DNA of 64,000 nt from Bacillus subtilis (GTDB lineage: Bacteria > Bacillota > Bacilli > Bacillales > Bacillaceae_C): the NCBI RefSeq assembly GCF_008764245.1, contig NZ_VTQV01000005.1:1-64000 (forward strand), in the 5' to 3' direction. The notes beneath the pieces are model-generated. The model made no database searches and was not told the DNA's origin. It worked only from the letters and a program-made list of their open reading frames with translations. Below, in pieces: positions 52,127 through 61,850 of this stretch. Each line of letters opens with the position of its first letter. Position 1 is the first letter of the stretch. The position numbers and the translations under genes are program-made.

Positions 52127-53278
52127 ATGTTGGAGATTGTGGATTATTTACAGAAGCAGAAGGGGGAAATGTTGCAGGCGTTGAGGGTATTAACTAAAAA
52201 AGAATCCCCTTCTTATGAGAAACACTTAGTGGATAAATGTGGGAAAAAACTAGTCGAAATCGTTAATCAGTATGTAGATGGTCGAACGGAGATCATTGAA
52301 AATCATTCATTTGGCAATCAACTTCGCCTTGAATTAGGAGAGGGAGAAGAACAAATATTAGTATTGGGGCATTTGGATACAGTTTGGCCACAAGGCACTT
52401 TGAAGCAAATGCCCTTTGGAATTGTTGGAGACAAAGCATTTGGCCCCGGTGTTTTTGATATGAAGGCTGGGCTTGTGCAAGGGATATTTGCCCTGCATGC
52501 CTTGCAAACATTCCAAGTTCCTATCAAGAAAAAAGTGGTTTTCCTTGTCACAACAGATGAAGAAATTGGGAGTAGCAGTTCGCGGGCAATAATTGAAAGC
52601 GAGGCAAAGCGAAGTAAATATGTGCTTGTTTTGGAACCTGCGGCCACACCTAGAGGCGAATTAAAAACAGCCAGAAAAGGAGTAGGTGCTTTTCAAATAA
52701 AGATTACAGGCCAGGCAGCTCATGCGGGGATTGAGCCGGAAAAGGGAATAAGTGCCATTGAGGAATTAGCCAAACAGATCTTGTATCTACATGATTTAAC
52801 CGATTTGCAGAAGGGAACGACCGTAAACATCGGCATGATCCAAGGGGGAATTGCGACAAATGTGATTGCGGCCCATGCGGAAGCAGAATTGGATGTTCGA
52901 ATAGAACGACCCGAAGAAATGAAAAGGGTAGTTCCCTTAATCGAAGGTTTGTCACCAACTCAAGAAGGACTCACAATCGAAGTATCTGGTGCTGTAACAC
53001 GTCCCCCAATGGAAAAAACGCCTGAAATTGAAAAGATGTTCTTTAAAGCAAAAGAAATAGCAAAAACGTATTTAGATTTGGATCTAGAAGATCAACTAAG
53101 TGGTGGTGGTAGTGATGGAAGTATTACAGCGCAATATGCACCTACATTGGATGGGTTAGGGGCAGTCGGGGACGGATCCCATGCGGACCACGAGCATATC
53201 ATTATTTCACAAATGCCTGTTCGCAGTGCCTTACTTGCTTTGCTCATCAAAGAATTAGGAGAACAGTCGATTCCGTAA
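52127..53278 (+). CDS. M20-family metallopeptidase (carboxypeptidase G2/ArgE-like)
   Basis: A 383-residue di-zinc peptidase. Zinc motifs are GHLDTVWPQG near residue 81, GPGVFDMKAG near 106, TDEEIGSS with catalytic Glu near 143, and a late HADHEHI. The lid domain has AHAGIEPEKG. Members hydrolyse N-acyl amino acids or C-terminal glutamate. Start at ATG reading MLEIVD with GGGTG six bases upstream; an ATG 11 codons earlier lacks a site. Confidence 0.9.
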   Translation: MLEIVDYLQKQKGEMLQALRVLTKKESPSYEKHLVDKCGKKLVEIVNQYVDGRTEIIENHSFGNQLRLELGEGEEQILVLGHLDTVWPQGTLKQMPFGIVGDKAFGPGVFDMKAGLVQGIFALHALQTFQVPIKKKVVFLVTTDEEIGSSSSRAIIESEAKRSKYVLVLEPAATPRGELKTARKGVGAFQIKITGQAAHAGIEPEKGISAIEELAKQILYLHDLTDLQKGTTVNIGMIQGGIATNVIAAHAEAELDVRIERPEEMKRVVPLIEGLSPTQEGLTIEVSGAVTRPPMEKTPEIEKMFFKAKEIAKTYLDLDLEDQLSGGGSDGSITAQYAPTLDGLGAVGDGSHADHEHIIISQMPVRSALLALLIKELGEQSIP

Positions 53279-53343
53279 GAATGCCTAATGAGGATTATGA
53301 TATGATCGAGCTCAAAATCGATTGGGGTTAAAAAAGGGAACTC

Positions 53344-53810
53344 CGTGAATGTACGAAAGACGAAGTAAATTGTGATTTACGAAAACCGAAGAAAATTGCG
53401 AAAACGTAGATCAAGAAGCTCTTTGGATCTACGAAAACCGAAGGAAATTGTAAAACGTAGATCAAGAAGCTCTTTGGATCTACAAAAACTGAAGGAAATT
53501 GTAAAAATGTAGATCAAGAAGCCCTTTGGATCTACGAAAACCGAAGAAAATTGCGAAAAAGTAGATCAAGAAGCCTTTTGGATCTACGAAAACTGAAGGA
53601 AATTGCAAAAACGTAGATCAAGAAGCTCTTTGGGTCTACGAAAACTAAAGGAAATTGTAAAAACGTAGATCAAGAAGCCTTTTGGATCTACGAAAACTAA
53701 AGGAAATTGTAAAAACGTAGATCAAGAAGCTCTTTGGGTCTACGAAAGCCGAAGGAAGTTGTAAAAACATAGATCAAGGAGCTCTTTGGATCTACAAAAA
53801 ACATGATAAA
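53344..53810. repeat. Tandem array of 52-bp repeats (array 2)
   Basis: Seven full units begin at 53406, 53457, 53509, 53561, 53613, 53665 and 53717 (one is 51 bases, the rest 52), with partial units before and after. Unit order: GTAGATCAAGAAGCTCTTTG, GATCTACGAAAACCGAAGGA, AATTGTAAAAAC. GTAGATC and GATCTAC form a strong hairpin in each unit. The part GAAAAC..AAGGA..TAAAACGT matches array 1. It lies in the 595-base gap between convergent genes. Confidence 0.97.
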
Positions 53811-53873
53811 TCTATAAAATAAGCAATAAAGGGATGTCTAGCGTATAATAGAACTTTTTGACAGCCCCTAATT

Positions 53874-55439
53874 TCATTCTCTTTCGATCACTTTCATCGG
53901 TCGCATCATGTCATAATCCTCATGTTCTAAAATATGACAGTGCCAGACATAATCACCAGGATTTTCCGTGAATTTCATGATCACACTTGTCACCATACCT
54001 ACGTCAGCTCGAACCGTATCTTTCCACCCTCTTTCATATGGTTCTGGTTCGATGGGTGGCCCAGTATAGTGAATATATCCATCTTGCTGAAACCGTTCCA
54101 AATCAAAGGGTCTTCGGTGTAAAACTTTAAATTGGATGAGATGGATATGCATGGGATGCGGAAAGTTCATTAAGTTAATAAATCGCCATACTTCGGTATC
54201 CCCAATCACAGGTTTTTCCGTGACGGGATCATGCCACATCTGATTATCTAGCATCAGAATGGGACGATTAAATTCATCTTGCCTCGCATCAAGCGTTAAT
54301 AATCTAATTTTATCTGCACATTTTTCCTCTAATGGCTGGTTATCTGGTAGTAAGCTCGCCGGAATTTCGCTCGTATCTTTTTGATTGAGTGGCAAGGTGA
54401 CATCGAATCTCATAATGACCCCTGTATTCCCTTCATCGTTTGTGTTTTGCATGATCAATTTTTTGCCCTTTAGTTTTGAAAAATCAATGATGATTTCAGA
54501 ACGTTCAGCTGGTTCGATTGGAAGGGTTGTTAACTCAACCGGCTTTGTTAGCAGGCCGCCATCCGTTGCAATCTGGTAAAAGGGCCGTCCATCCCCGATT
54601 CTTAATGTAAAGGCATTTGTATTCGCTGCATTTAAAATGCGGAAACGGTATTTCCGCGGTTCCACTTTTAATCGTGGCCAGAGTTTGCCATTCACGACCA
54701 TTGTATTCCCATTAAAAAACGGTTGGACAGATGGATTAATGGGTGCAGGAGGATCTGTATTTTCTGGATAAAATAAGGAACCGTCTTGATTAAAAGATTT
54801 ATCCTGAATGATAAGTGGTATATCATAACGATTTTTAGGCAAATTTAGAGTTTTCTCGATTGGGTCACGAATGATGTAAAGCCCAACAAGCCCGGCATAC
54901 ACATTCAATCTTGTAATGCCGATCGCGTGATCATGGTACCAGAGAGTGGCTCCGTTTTGGCGATTGGTATATTCATATATTTTTCTTCTAAAAGTTTCGC
55001 CTGTTTGCGCAAAGTTTCTTGAAAACCATGCTTCTGGATGTCCATCGCTTTCCCAGTCTACGTTCGCACCATGTAAGTGGGTGACAGTACGCACTTCAGG
55101 TGGACCAGCTGATTCGTGAAGGGTTCGATCAATCGGCAAAAAATGTTTCAAAGGTAATTGATTTTTCCACTTCACATAAATTTTTTCGTTTTGATTGACA
55201 TGGATCGTAGGACCGGGGTACAACCCATCATAGCCCCAAACGGTCGTAGCTGGCATGAGTTTGTGGAAACGATGTTTACATTCTTTCATGGTGATCTCAT
55301 AGTAAGACTTTCCTCTGATGGTCTTAAGGGGTCTTGCAACTGGTGGAATCGGTAGGTCATCCACAAACTTAGGAATGGTGTCAGGATTGGAAGGATCCAC
55401 TTTACTCACTTTCGGTTTGATTGTTTGTATTTTTTTCAC
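53874..55439 (-). CDS. cotA: Spore-coat multicopper oxidase (CotA-like laccase)
   Basis: A 521-residue laccase without a signal peptide. Copper motifs are HLHGANVDWESDGHPE near residue 122, WYHDHAIG near 169, HPMHIHLIQF near 445 and WHCHILEHEDYDMM near 507. The sequence follows B. subtilis CotA throughout. CotA is an outer-coat enzyme that makes a brown pigment. The GTG start lies almost on its ribosome site, so the true start may be a little downstream. It is divergent in context from the copper-island oxidase. Confidence 0.95.
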   Translation of the reverse strand: MKKIQTIKPKVSKVDPSNPDTIPKFVDDLPIPPVARPLKTIRGKSYYEITMKECKHRFHKLMPATTVWGYDGLYPGPTIHVNQNEKIYVKWKNQLPLKHFLPIDRTLHESAGPPEVRTVTHLHGANVDWESDGHPEAWFSRNFAQTGETFRRKIYEYTNRQNGATLWYHDHAIGITRLNVYAGLVGLYIIRDPIEKTLNLPKNRYDIPLIIQDKSFNQDGSLFYPENTDPPAPINPSVQPFFNGNTMVVNGKLWPRLKVEPRKYRFRILNAANTNAFTLRIGDGRPFYQIATDGGLLTKPVELTTLPIEPAERSEIIIDFSKLKGKKLIMQNTNDEGNTGVIMRFDVTLPLNQKDTSEIPASLLPDNQPLEEKCADKIRLLTLDARQDEFNRPILMLDNQMWHDPVTEKPVIGDTEVWRFINLMNFPHPMHIHLIQFKVLHRRPFDLERFQQDGYIHYTGPPIEPEPYERGWKDTVRADVGMVTSVIMKFTENPGDYVWHCHILEHEDYDMMRPMKVIERE

Positions 55440-55542
55440 CCCCTCTTCGTCTCCATTACAGTCTATGTAGGATAGTTGTTTATGAATGAGACATGAGCGG
55501 AGATTAGGGGATTTTTTAGTTTCATATGTAGGAGAAATTTAT

Positions 55543-55576
55543 AAATGGAAAACGACCTCCACTTTGATTTAAAGGG
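55543..55576 (-). terminator. Terminator of the 379-residue membrane protein gene
   Basis: On the minus strand AACGACTTCC pairs with GGAGGTCGTT over ten positions with one wobble, followed by TTTCC. Confidence 0.7.
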
Positions 55577-55589
55577 AAGTCGTTATAAA

Positions 55590-56729
55590 TTAATTCTTTT
55601 TGCTAGGACCATATTGCTTTTGTTTATTGCTTTCCAGAAACTTCTCAAAGTCAGTGAGAGAATCTTCTTTTTCAGTTGGGTCTGAAGGGGGCGCATGATC
55701 AAAATAAAGGTTACTTTGCTTTTGTTCGTTCGACTCAGTGTGTATTACATCGTTAGTAGGCAATACATCCGTATCCTTATCTTTGTTTTGGGTGGAAAAA
55801 GAAGCAAACAAGTCGTCTTCATCGCGTTCATGTTCCACTGCATGAAGATGGTCCGATGGAGGCTCATCTCCTGATCTTTCCAGATTCTTACTTGCTCTAA
55901 TCTTCTCAAAGGCCTGCTCAAATCGAGCGAAGGCATCCTCTTCCAAATGATAAATATTATCCTGCTTATTTGCTGTTTGTTCTTCTTCTGAACCATTTTT
56001 TCTTGTCTTCTGGATTTCTTGTTCCTCTTTTTCTTCATGATTGGAAGCATCTGAAGAGTTAGCAGCAAATATTGTCTTAACTTCGTTTCCTTTCTGTTCT
56101 TCTCCTGCCAGTGCGATCGCTTTTTTCACTAAAGCAAATCCATCTTTAAAGCATTTTAAATAGGTTTGATATTGTGCCGTTCCCCGTAATAACTGGGATT
56201 GACCAGTTTGGAATCTGGTATCAAAAAAGATTAAAGTATGAGTATTTTCTGGCACGGAAATGTCTAATTTTAATGAGGAGATTTTTTCCGGCTCTTTATT
56301 TTGAATGAGCTGTTTATTGATGACCATTTCTACATTGGTTACATCAACAAAGTCATATTCAAAAACATCATACGTCATCTCCCGGATAGGTTTATTCATA
56401 TCTGTCGGAAGCCAAATACAGAGACGTTTTTTTTGCTCATCGATGGCAATTCTGGTTAACAAGGAATCAGGGGAAACAACTTCTGTTTCTGAGAATGACT
56501 TCTCTTTAGGCCTGAAACTAGCTATATAATTTTTAAATTTTTCCCGATTAGCCTTCTCTATTTCCCCAGCTCTTGCCATAAAAGTGATGGAAATAATGAG
56601 AAAAACAATTAACAAGACGATCCCAATCGCATATTGCCCGATCGTGATTAAAAATATTAATAGGCCAATCCCTATAGGAATAAATAAGCATCCTACGCAA
56701 CCAATAAAATTAGAATAGCCTGAGGACAA
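55590..56729 (-). CDS. Membrane-anchored protein with acidic disordered C terminus
   Basis: A 379-residue protein. Two membrane helices lie at residues about 10-52, then a folded region to about 205 with beta-rich sequence (KKRLCIWLPTDMN, NTHTLIFFDTRF), then a long charged, Ser/Glu-rich low-complexity tail. It resembles Bacillus membrane proteins of unknown function in which the middle domain senses or binds; no family is named. TTG start behind GAGGAG. Confidence 0.65.
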   Translation of the reverse strand: MSSGYSNFIGCVGCLFIPIGIGLLIFLITIGQYAIGIVLLIVFLIISITFMARAGEIEKANREKFKNYIASFRPKEKSFSETEVVSPDSLLTRIAIDEQKKRLCIWLPTDMNKPIREMTYDVFEYDFVDVTNVEMVINKQLIQNKEPEKISSLKLDISVPENTHTLIFFDTRFQTGQSQLLRGTAQYQTYLKCFKDGFALVKKAIALAGEEQKGNEVKTIFAANSSDASNHEEKEEQEIQKTRKNGSEEEQTANKQDNIYHLEEDAFARFEQAFEKIRASKNLERSGDEPPSDHLHAVEHERDEDDLFASFSTQNKDKDTDVLPTNDVIHTESNEQKQSNLYFDHAPPSDPTEKEDSLTDFEKFLESNKQKQYGPSKKN

Positions 56730-56864
56730 GGTAAAAATCTCCTCTCTGAATATATCTTTCTATCTCTGCTTACGAGCAAAAGCAGGAAAAGTTTCAATTC
56801 TTTACAATTTCCCGTCCCTCTTGCATACGATATTATAATTCAGTTGCAAGGGGATGTATATGAA

Positions 56865-57671
56865 ATGGGATTATTTATGAATGAAGAGCAACATCCAGAA
56901 CTTTTTAAAAATCCAGAGGATGTGCAAGCGAAAAATCAAGGAAGTTATCAATATAATGAGTGGACGGAATTTTTAATAGAACAAAAGCGGGCTAATGAAG
57001 AGTTGAATCAGGCTTTTCTTATACTCCACCAGTTACACCAACGGCAAGATCGCAAACAAGCACAACGGTGGAGTGAAATCGGGGGACAAATTGAGGAACT
57101 TAGGGAAATTAATTTTCAACGAGAGGCGTTTGAAAAGTTTGCGCTAGAGCTGTTAGAAAAACTAGAAGGGCAACAACGAAATGGAGTGGAATTAGAAGCA
57201 GAGCGGAATCGGGAAATATTTGATCGTATCAATGTGATTGATTTATCGAATCAGGAGATCATACAGAGATTAGAGCAACTAGGCGTTACAGAGGAAAAGA
57301 TGGTGACACAAGTTGAGGAGACACAAGGGAAATTATCACAACAGCTGCTTGAACTTCGCGAGGAGGCGATGAACAAAATCGTCGAGCAAGAAACGAAGCA
57401 ACAGATAATGGATAAGCAAATGGAGAAGCATGATGCTCATCATCAAGAGGTGATCGAAAGACTGGAGAAGCAGGAAGCGATCTCGGAAAAAATCATGCGC
57501 GAGATTCAGCATATTCGCTCGGTTTTATTTGAAAGAGCGAGCTTCTTAGCGGAAAAAGTTGAACATGGTTATAAGCTAACCTCTGCTTATTTTCAAAAAT
57601 TTGTTCAAGGTGCTGATTCTACGGCTTTCGATGGAGAAAAGGAAAAGGTGGAGTCTGGAAGTAAACGATAG
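56865..57671 (+). CDS. Long coiled-coil protein
   Basis: A 268-residue protein, almost wholly helical with heptads from about residue 35 to 240 (for example EEKMVTQVEETQGKLSQQLL), without membrane segments. Function unknown; similar coiled-coil proteins occur in spore-formers. Start at ATG reading MGLFMN with AAGGGG about 11 bases upstream. It overlaps a short gene at its end. Confidence 0.65.
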   Translation: MGLFMNEEQHPELFKNPEDVQAKNQGSYQYNEWTEFLIEQKRANEELNQAFLILHQLHQRQDRKQAQRWSEIGGQIEELREINFQREAFEKFALELLEKLEGQQRNGVELEAERNREIFDRINVIDLSNQEIIQRLEQLGVTEEKMVTQVEETQGKLSQQLLELREEAMNKIVEQETKQQIMDKQMEKHDAHHQEVIERLEKQEAISEKIMREIQHIRSVLFERASFLAEKVEHGYKLTSAYFQKFVQGADSTAFDGEKEKVESGSKR

Positions 57672-57804
57672 TGATCAGCCATTCATCGGTCGATTTTTCG
57701 GCACGAGAATGGCTTTCTTTCATAGAGCGGAATCTCAACATATGACAGTTGTCATCTCCAATTCATTACATAATCAACTGAAATTCCCAACTTTTGAACG
57801 TTAG
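57631..57804 (+). CDS. Small basic protein of unknown function
   Basis: A 57-residue frame overlapping the end of the coiled-coil gene in a different frame. The part beyond the overlap (FIGRFFGTRMAFFHRAESQH, then NQLKFPTFER) has a protein-like composition. No good ribosome site; it may be translated by re-initiation, or not at all. Confidence 0.35.
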   Translation: MEKRKRWSLEVNDSDQPFIGRFFGTRMAFFHRAESQHMTVVISNSLHNQLKFPTFER

Positions 57805-57831
57805 AATAAAGGTATAGAAATTGGGGGTGGA

Positions 57832-58743
57832 ATGGTGAGACCTGTGGTGAAAATTGAACATTTAACGAAAACGTTTAAAGGGAAAAAAGCGGTGGATGAT
57901 GTTTCTTTTTCCGTTCATCAAGGGGAGGTCGTGGCGATTCTCGGACCAAATGGCGCCGGTAAAACGACGACGATCTTGATGATGCTTGGATTATTGAATC
58001 CCACAGCGGGATCGGCCCAGTTGTTTGGCCAGGATACGAAAACAAAAGAGGTTCGAGAAAGAATCGGTGTTATGCTGCAAGAAGTGAGCCTAATGGATGG
58101 CTTAAAGGTGAAGGAAATCCTCCGTCTCTTTCGAAGTTATTATCCTAATCCTCTGCCTTTAGAAACCTTATTGAAAATAACGGGATTAGGGGAATCCGAT
58201 TTAAAAAGACGTGTGGAAAAGTTATCTGGTGGACAGAAACGCAGAGTAGCTTTTGCGTTGGCGCTTGCGGGAAATCCAGACCTGCTATTTTTTGATGAAC
58301 CGACAGTAGGAATGGATATCGCGGCAAGAAAATCGTTTTGGGAAAATATTCAACATTTAAAGAAGCAAGGGAAGACGATCCTCTTTTCCACTCACTACCT
58401 GCAAGAAGCAGATGATATCGCAGATCGGATCATTTTATTTCAAAATGGGGTGATTAAGGCGGATGGCACGCCGGATGATATGAAACGTCAATTGACCAAG
58501 CAATCTGTCTCCTTCCTCACAAAGGATGTTTTACCGAAAAAGTTTTTCCTCCAAGAGCCTTTTGTCTCTGACTGCTTCGTGAAAGACGGAAGAATGGTTA
58601 TTTTAACGGATGATACCGATGCGGTTCTAGCAAAAATTTATGCCGAGCAACTTGAAGTGAGGGATATTCGCGTTGAAAAAGGACGACTAGAAGAGGCTTT
58701 TGAACAATTGATGGATCAAGAAAGAGATGGTGATGTAGTATGA
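57832..58743 (+). CDS. yvfR: ABC transporter ATP-binding protein (YvfR-like)
   Basis: A 303-residue ATPase. It has Walker A GPNGAGKTT near residue 40, signature LSGGQKRR near 133, Walker B LLFFDEPTVGMD near 153, and a C-terminal extension typical of DrrA-type exporters. GGGGGTGG precedes the ATG. It overlaps the permease gene by four bases. In B. subtilis yvfRS sits with yvfTU, as here. Confidence 0.93.
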   Translation: MVRPVVKIEHLTKTFKGKKAVDDVSFSVHQGEVVAILGPNGAGKTTTILMMLGLLNPTAGSAQLFGQDTKTKEVRERIGVMLQEVSLMDGLKVKEILRLFRSYYPNPLPLETLLKITGLGESDLKRRVEKLSGGQKRRVAFALALAGNPDLLFFDEPTVGMDIAARKSFWENIQHLKKQGKTILFSTHYLQEADDIADRIILFQNGVIKADGTPDDMKRQLTKQSVSFLTKDVLPKKFFLQEPFVSDCFVKDGRMVILTDDTDAVLAKIYAEQLEVRDIRVEKGRLEEAFEQLMDQERDGDVV

Positions 58744-59477
58744 AGATGTTTGGGCATCAATGTCAAGCTGAAGTGCTCCGAATGCTACGAAATCCTTATT
58801 ATCTATTCTGGTCATTATTAATGCCAATTGTGTTTTATTTTATTTTTACAAAAGTAGTAAATTACGATGTTCCTGACAAGGATGAATGGAATGCCCATTA
58901 TTTGATGTCGATGACGACTTTCAGTGTGATGGGCAGTTCGATTATGACAATGGGTATACGCTTAGTAGAGGAACGATCACAAGGATGGACGACTTTTATC
59001 CGAGTCACGCCATTATCGGATTTAGTATATTATTCGGCGAAAATGGTCGGGCAGACGATGGTTCATATATTTTCGGTAGTGGTAATTTTTATCGCTGGGG
59101 TTCTCATTAATGGGGTCAATTTGTCTGTTTGGGAATGGTTTGCTAGTGCAGGCTGGATTTTACTTGCCTCACTACCATTTTTAGCTATAGGTACTCTGAT
59201 TGGAACGATGAAACGTGTCGATACGGCGATTGGCATTAGTAATGTGATGTATATGGCACTTGCGATTTCTGGCGGGATGTGGATGCCGATCGACGTATTA
59301 CCGAATATTATTCAAAAAATAGGAGCTTGGCTTCCGGCTTTCCATTTCGGTAATGGGGCTTGGCAAATTATTCGAGGGCATGCACCCGAATTTAGAAATT
59401 TTGCTATTTTGGCTGCTTATCTCATTGTGTTCATGTTATTATCAACCTATATAAGAAAGAAGCAGGAAGCGGTGTAA
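58740..59477 (+). CDS. yvfS: ABC-2 type permease (YvfS-like)
   Basis: A 245-residue permease with six helices of the ABC-2 family (RNPYYLFWSLLMPIVFYFIF, LISGGMWMP-type motif near residue 177). It pairs with the preceding ATPase for drug or lipid export. The start overlaps the ATPase stop. Confidence 0.92.
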   Translation: MKMFGHQCQAEVLRMLRNPYYLFWSLLMPIVFYFIFTKVVNYDVPDKDEWNAHYLMSMTTFSVMGSSIMTMGIRLVEERSQGWTTFIRVTPLSDLVYYSAKMVGQTMVHIFSVVVIFIAGVLINGVNLSVWEWFASAGWILLASLPFLAIGTLIGTMKRVDTAIGISNVMYMALAISGGMWMPIDVLPNIIQKIGAWLPAFHFGNGAWQIIRGHAPEFRNFAILAAYLIVFMLLSTYIRKKQEAV

Positions 59478-59480
59478 CCA

Positions 59481-60599
59481 GTGAACAATTTCCAGTTATT
59501 TCCTAAAAAATTTGGATTTTTCCCGTATATATTTCTTGTTTATCTTCTTATGCCCATTTTTAATGTTTCCAATGAAAAAGGGTGGAAGCTCCTCATCGGC
59601 TACACCCTTATTTTGCTTTTTCTCATCTCGTATCGACAGCTTTTTTGTTTTCCTCCTGTAAAAGTGTATGTCTGTTGGTTGTCCATCCAACTTGCCATCA
59701 TTGTCATCTTAAGCCTTTGGTATGGTCCTTATAATTTATTCTTAGGTTTTTTTCCATCAAACTTCATTGGCTGGTTTGAACATAAAGCTTTATTTAAGCG
59801 GGCTTTGATTGTGTTTAGTTCTATGCTTCTTGGTACTCTATTACTGTTGTTTATTCAGGGAGCCCATATCGAAACCCTCACTTTTTTACCGTTTGTTGCT
59901 GTGATGCTGATCTCTCCGTTTGGGATTCGCTCGATGAATAAACGGATGGAGTTGGAAAAAGAATTGGATCAAGCCAATGAAAAAATTAAAGAGCTTGTGA
60001 AAAGGGAAGAACGCGTTCGAATTGCTCGTGATCTTCATGATACATTAGGGCACACGCTTTCATTGATTACGTTACAAAGCCAGCTTGTGCAAAGGTTGGT
60101 TGTAAAACAACCGGAACGGGCAATTGAGGAGGCGCGTGAGATTGAAGGCACTTCCCGATCGGCCCTTCGCCAAGTTCGAGAATTGGTTTCAGAAATGCGG
60201 GCGCTGACGATTGCAGAAGAGTTCATCCATATGGAGCAAATTCTGGAAGCGGCCGGCATTAAATTTTCACAAAAAGGGGGAAATGAGTTCATCCATCTGC
60301 CCCCGTTAGTGCAAAATATCATCGCGATGTGTCTGCGTGAGGCAGGTACAAATATTGTCAAACACAGCAAAGCTCAGAATTGTGTCGTTCATTTTCAACA
60401 GGAAAAAGGGGCTTTTTCACTCAAGATTCAGGATGATGGCATTGGATTTTCTGAAAATATGAAAATAGGAAATGGTTTACGAGGGATGGAGGAGCGGTTG
60501 GCTTTACTTAATGGTCAAGTGGAATATCGAGTGGATAAGGGGATGACCTTAGAAATCACAGTGCCGCTTATTTTGAAGCAAGAGGAGATGGCGTTATGA
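59481..60599 (+). CDS. yvfT: Sensor histidine kinase, DesK/YvfT-like
   Basis: A 372-residue kinase with about five membrane helices (residues 10-145), a coiled linker and the HisKA_3 site RIARDLHDTLGHTLSLI near residue 178. HATPase motifs include EAGTNIVKHSKA and GNGLRGMEERL. DesK itself senses membrane lipid fluidity; the signal here is unknown. GTG start just after yvfS. The stop overlaps the regulator start. Confidence 0.93.
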   Translation: MNNFQLFPKKFGFFPYIFLVYLLMPIFNVSNEKGWKLLIGYTLILLFLISYRQLFCFPPVKVYVCWLSIQLAIIVILSLWYGPYNLFLGFFPSNFIGWFEHKALFKRALIVFSSMLLGTLLLLFIQGAHIETLTFLPFVAVMLISPFGIRSMNKRMELEKELDQANEKIKELVKREERVRIARDLHDTLGHTLSLITLQSQLVQRLVVKQPERAIEEAREIEGTSRSALRQVRELVSEMRALTIAEEFIHMEQILEAAGIKFSQKGGNEFIHLPPLVQNIIAMCLREAGTNIVKHSKAQNCVVHFQQEKGAFSLKIQDDGIGFSENMKIGNGLRGMEERLALLNGQVEYRVDKGMTLEITVPLILKQEEMAL

Positions 60600-61198
60600 T
60601 TCGAATTGTGATTGCGGAAGATCAACGAATGCTACGAGGTGCACTTGGAACGCTTTTAGATTTTGAAGGGGATTTGGAGGTTGTTGGTGAAGCAAAGGAT
60701 GGGAACGAAGCCCTTGCTTTGATCGAACGTTTCCAACCAGATATTTGTTTGATGGATATTGAAATGCCTATTAAAAGTGGGTTAGATGTGGCGGAGGAAC
60801 TAAAACAACTACGTTTGCCATGCAAAGTGATGATTCTGACGACATTCGCACGCCCGGGTTATTTTGAACGAGCAATCAAGGCAGGAGTTCACGGTTATTT
60901 ATTAAAAGATGGTTCGATTGATGAATTAGCGGACTCGATTCGCAAGGTGATGCAAGGGAAACGGGAATATGATCATGAACTGATACTTAACGTTTATAAG
61001 GAAGATAATCCGTTAACAGAAAGGGAGAAGGAAATTTTAAAATTATCAGCTGAAGGAAAAACAGCCAAGGAGATTGGTAAGCAATTATATCTATCAGCTG
61101 GTACCGTTCGAAATTATATGTCTGACGTTTTACAAAAATTAGAAGCGAAAAATAAAATTGAAGCGATTGCGCTGGCACAGGAAAAAGGCTGGATTTAA
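60596..61198 (+). CDS. yvfU: NarL/FixJ-family response regulator (YvfU/DesR-like)
   Basis: A 200-residue regulator. The receiver has EDQRM near residue 8, the acceptor Asp in CLMDIEMP near 54, and KDGS near 104. The LuxR-type HTH (LTEREKEILKLSAEGKTAKE, LYLSAGTVRNYMSD) is complete. It overlaps the kinase stop by four bases and very likely controls the upstream ABC exporter genes. Confidence 0.94.
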   Translation: MIRIVIAEDQRMLRGALGTLLDFEGDLEVVGEAKDGNEALALIERFQPDICLMDIEMPIKSGLDVAEELKQLRLPCKVMILTTFARPGYFERAIKAGVHGYLLKDGSIDELADSIRKVMQGKREYDHELILNVYKEDNPLTEREKEILKLSAEGKTAKEIGKQLYLSAGTVRNYMSDVLQKLEAKNKIEAIALAQEKGWI

Positions 61199-61264
61199 GA
61201 GGAAAGACACCAATAGAAATGGTATGCTATAGGTAAAAGAGTGAAGTTCGGGAGGGAATTTGAC

Positions 61265-61825
61265 ATGCATTTATATCGAAGTGGCACGTATTCAATAGAA
61301 GAGTATTGGCAAATTCGCGAAAACAGTGATGCATTACTAGAGTATATTGATGGAGTGATTTACATGTCTCCATCACCTTCGACGAAACATCAACGGGTTT
61401 CACGCAAGCTTGAACGAGCATTTGAGGACTTTCTTGAAGGGAAACCATGTGAGTTGTTTCATGCCCCTTATGATATTGAATTAAAAAGTTCGAACATCGA
61501 AGGGACAAAAGTCGTCATACCGGACATCAGTATTATTTGTGACAAAACTGGCTTTACGGATGCTAGATATGTCGGTGTTCCGGAATTGCTTGTTGAAATT
61601 CTTAGTCCTTCCAACCAGTCACATGATTTGATCACGAAGCTTAATCTTTATATGAATGATGGTGTCAAGGAATATTGGATTGTCAACCCAATGCTCGACA
61701 CCATCACGGTCTATACTCTGAATGAAGAAGGAATGTATGAGCAGCATGATAATAAAGCAGAAACGGGCATCATCACCTCCAAGTTTCTTGATGGTTTGCA
61801 ATTCGATTTGGCGGATATTTTCTAA
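61265..61825 (+). CDS. Uma2-family (DUF820) PD-(D/E)XK nuclease-like protein
   Basis: A 186-residue protein of the Uma2 family, common in cyanobacteria and some Bacilli. The nuclease-fold core shows VVIPDISIICD and LLVEILSPSN near residues 86-118, then KEYWIVNP. The biological role of the family is unclear. Start at ATG with GGGAGG nine bases upstream; the longer frame begins on the site. A solitary gene. Confidence 0.88.
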   Translation: MHLYRSGTYSIEEYWQIRENSDALLEYIDGVIYMSPSPSTKHQRVSRKLERAFEDFLEGKPCELFHAPYDIELKSSNIEGTKVVIPDISIICDKTGFTDARYVGVPELLVEILSPSNQSHDLITKLNLYMNDGVKEYWIVNPMLDTITVYTLNEEGMYEQHDNKAETGIITSKFLDGLQFDLADIF

Positions 61826-61850
61826 AAAAATGAGCGTAGGGAAAAATCCC

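Noticed and set aside
53344-53810. CRISPR array at the second repeat cluster
   Set aside because: Same reason: intervals between the hairpins are themselves conserved repeats.
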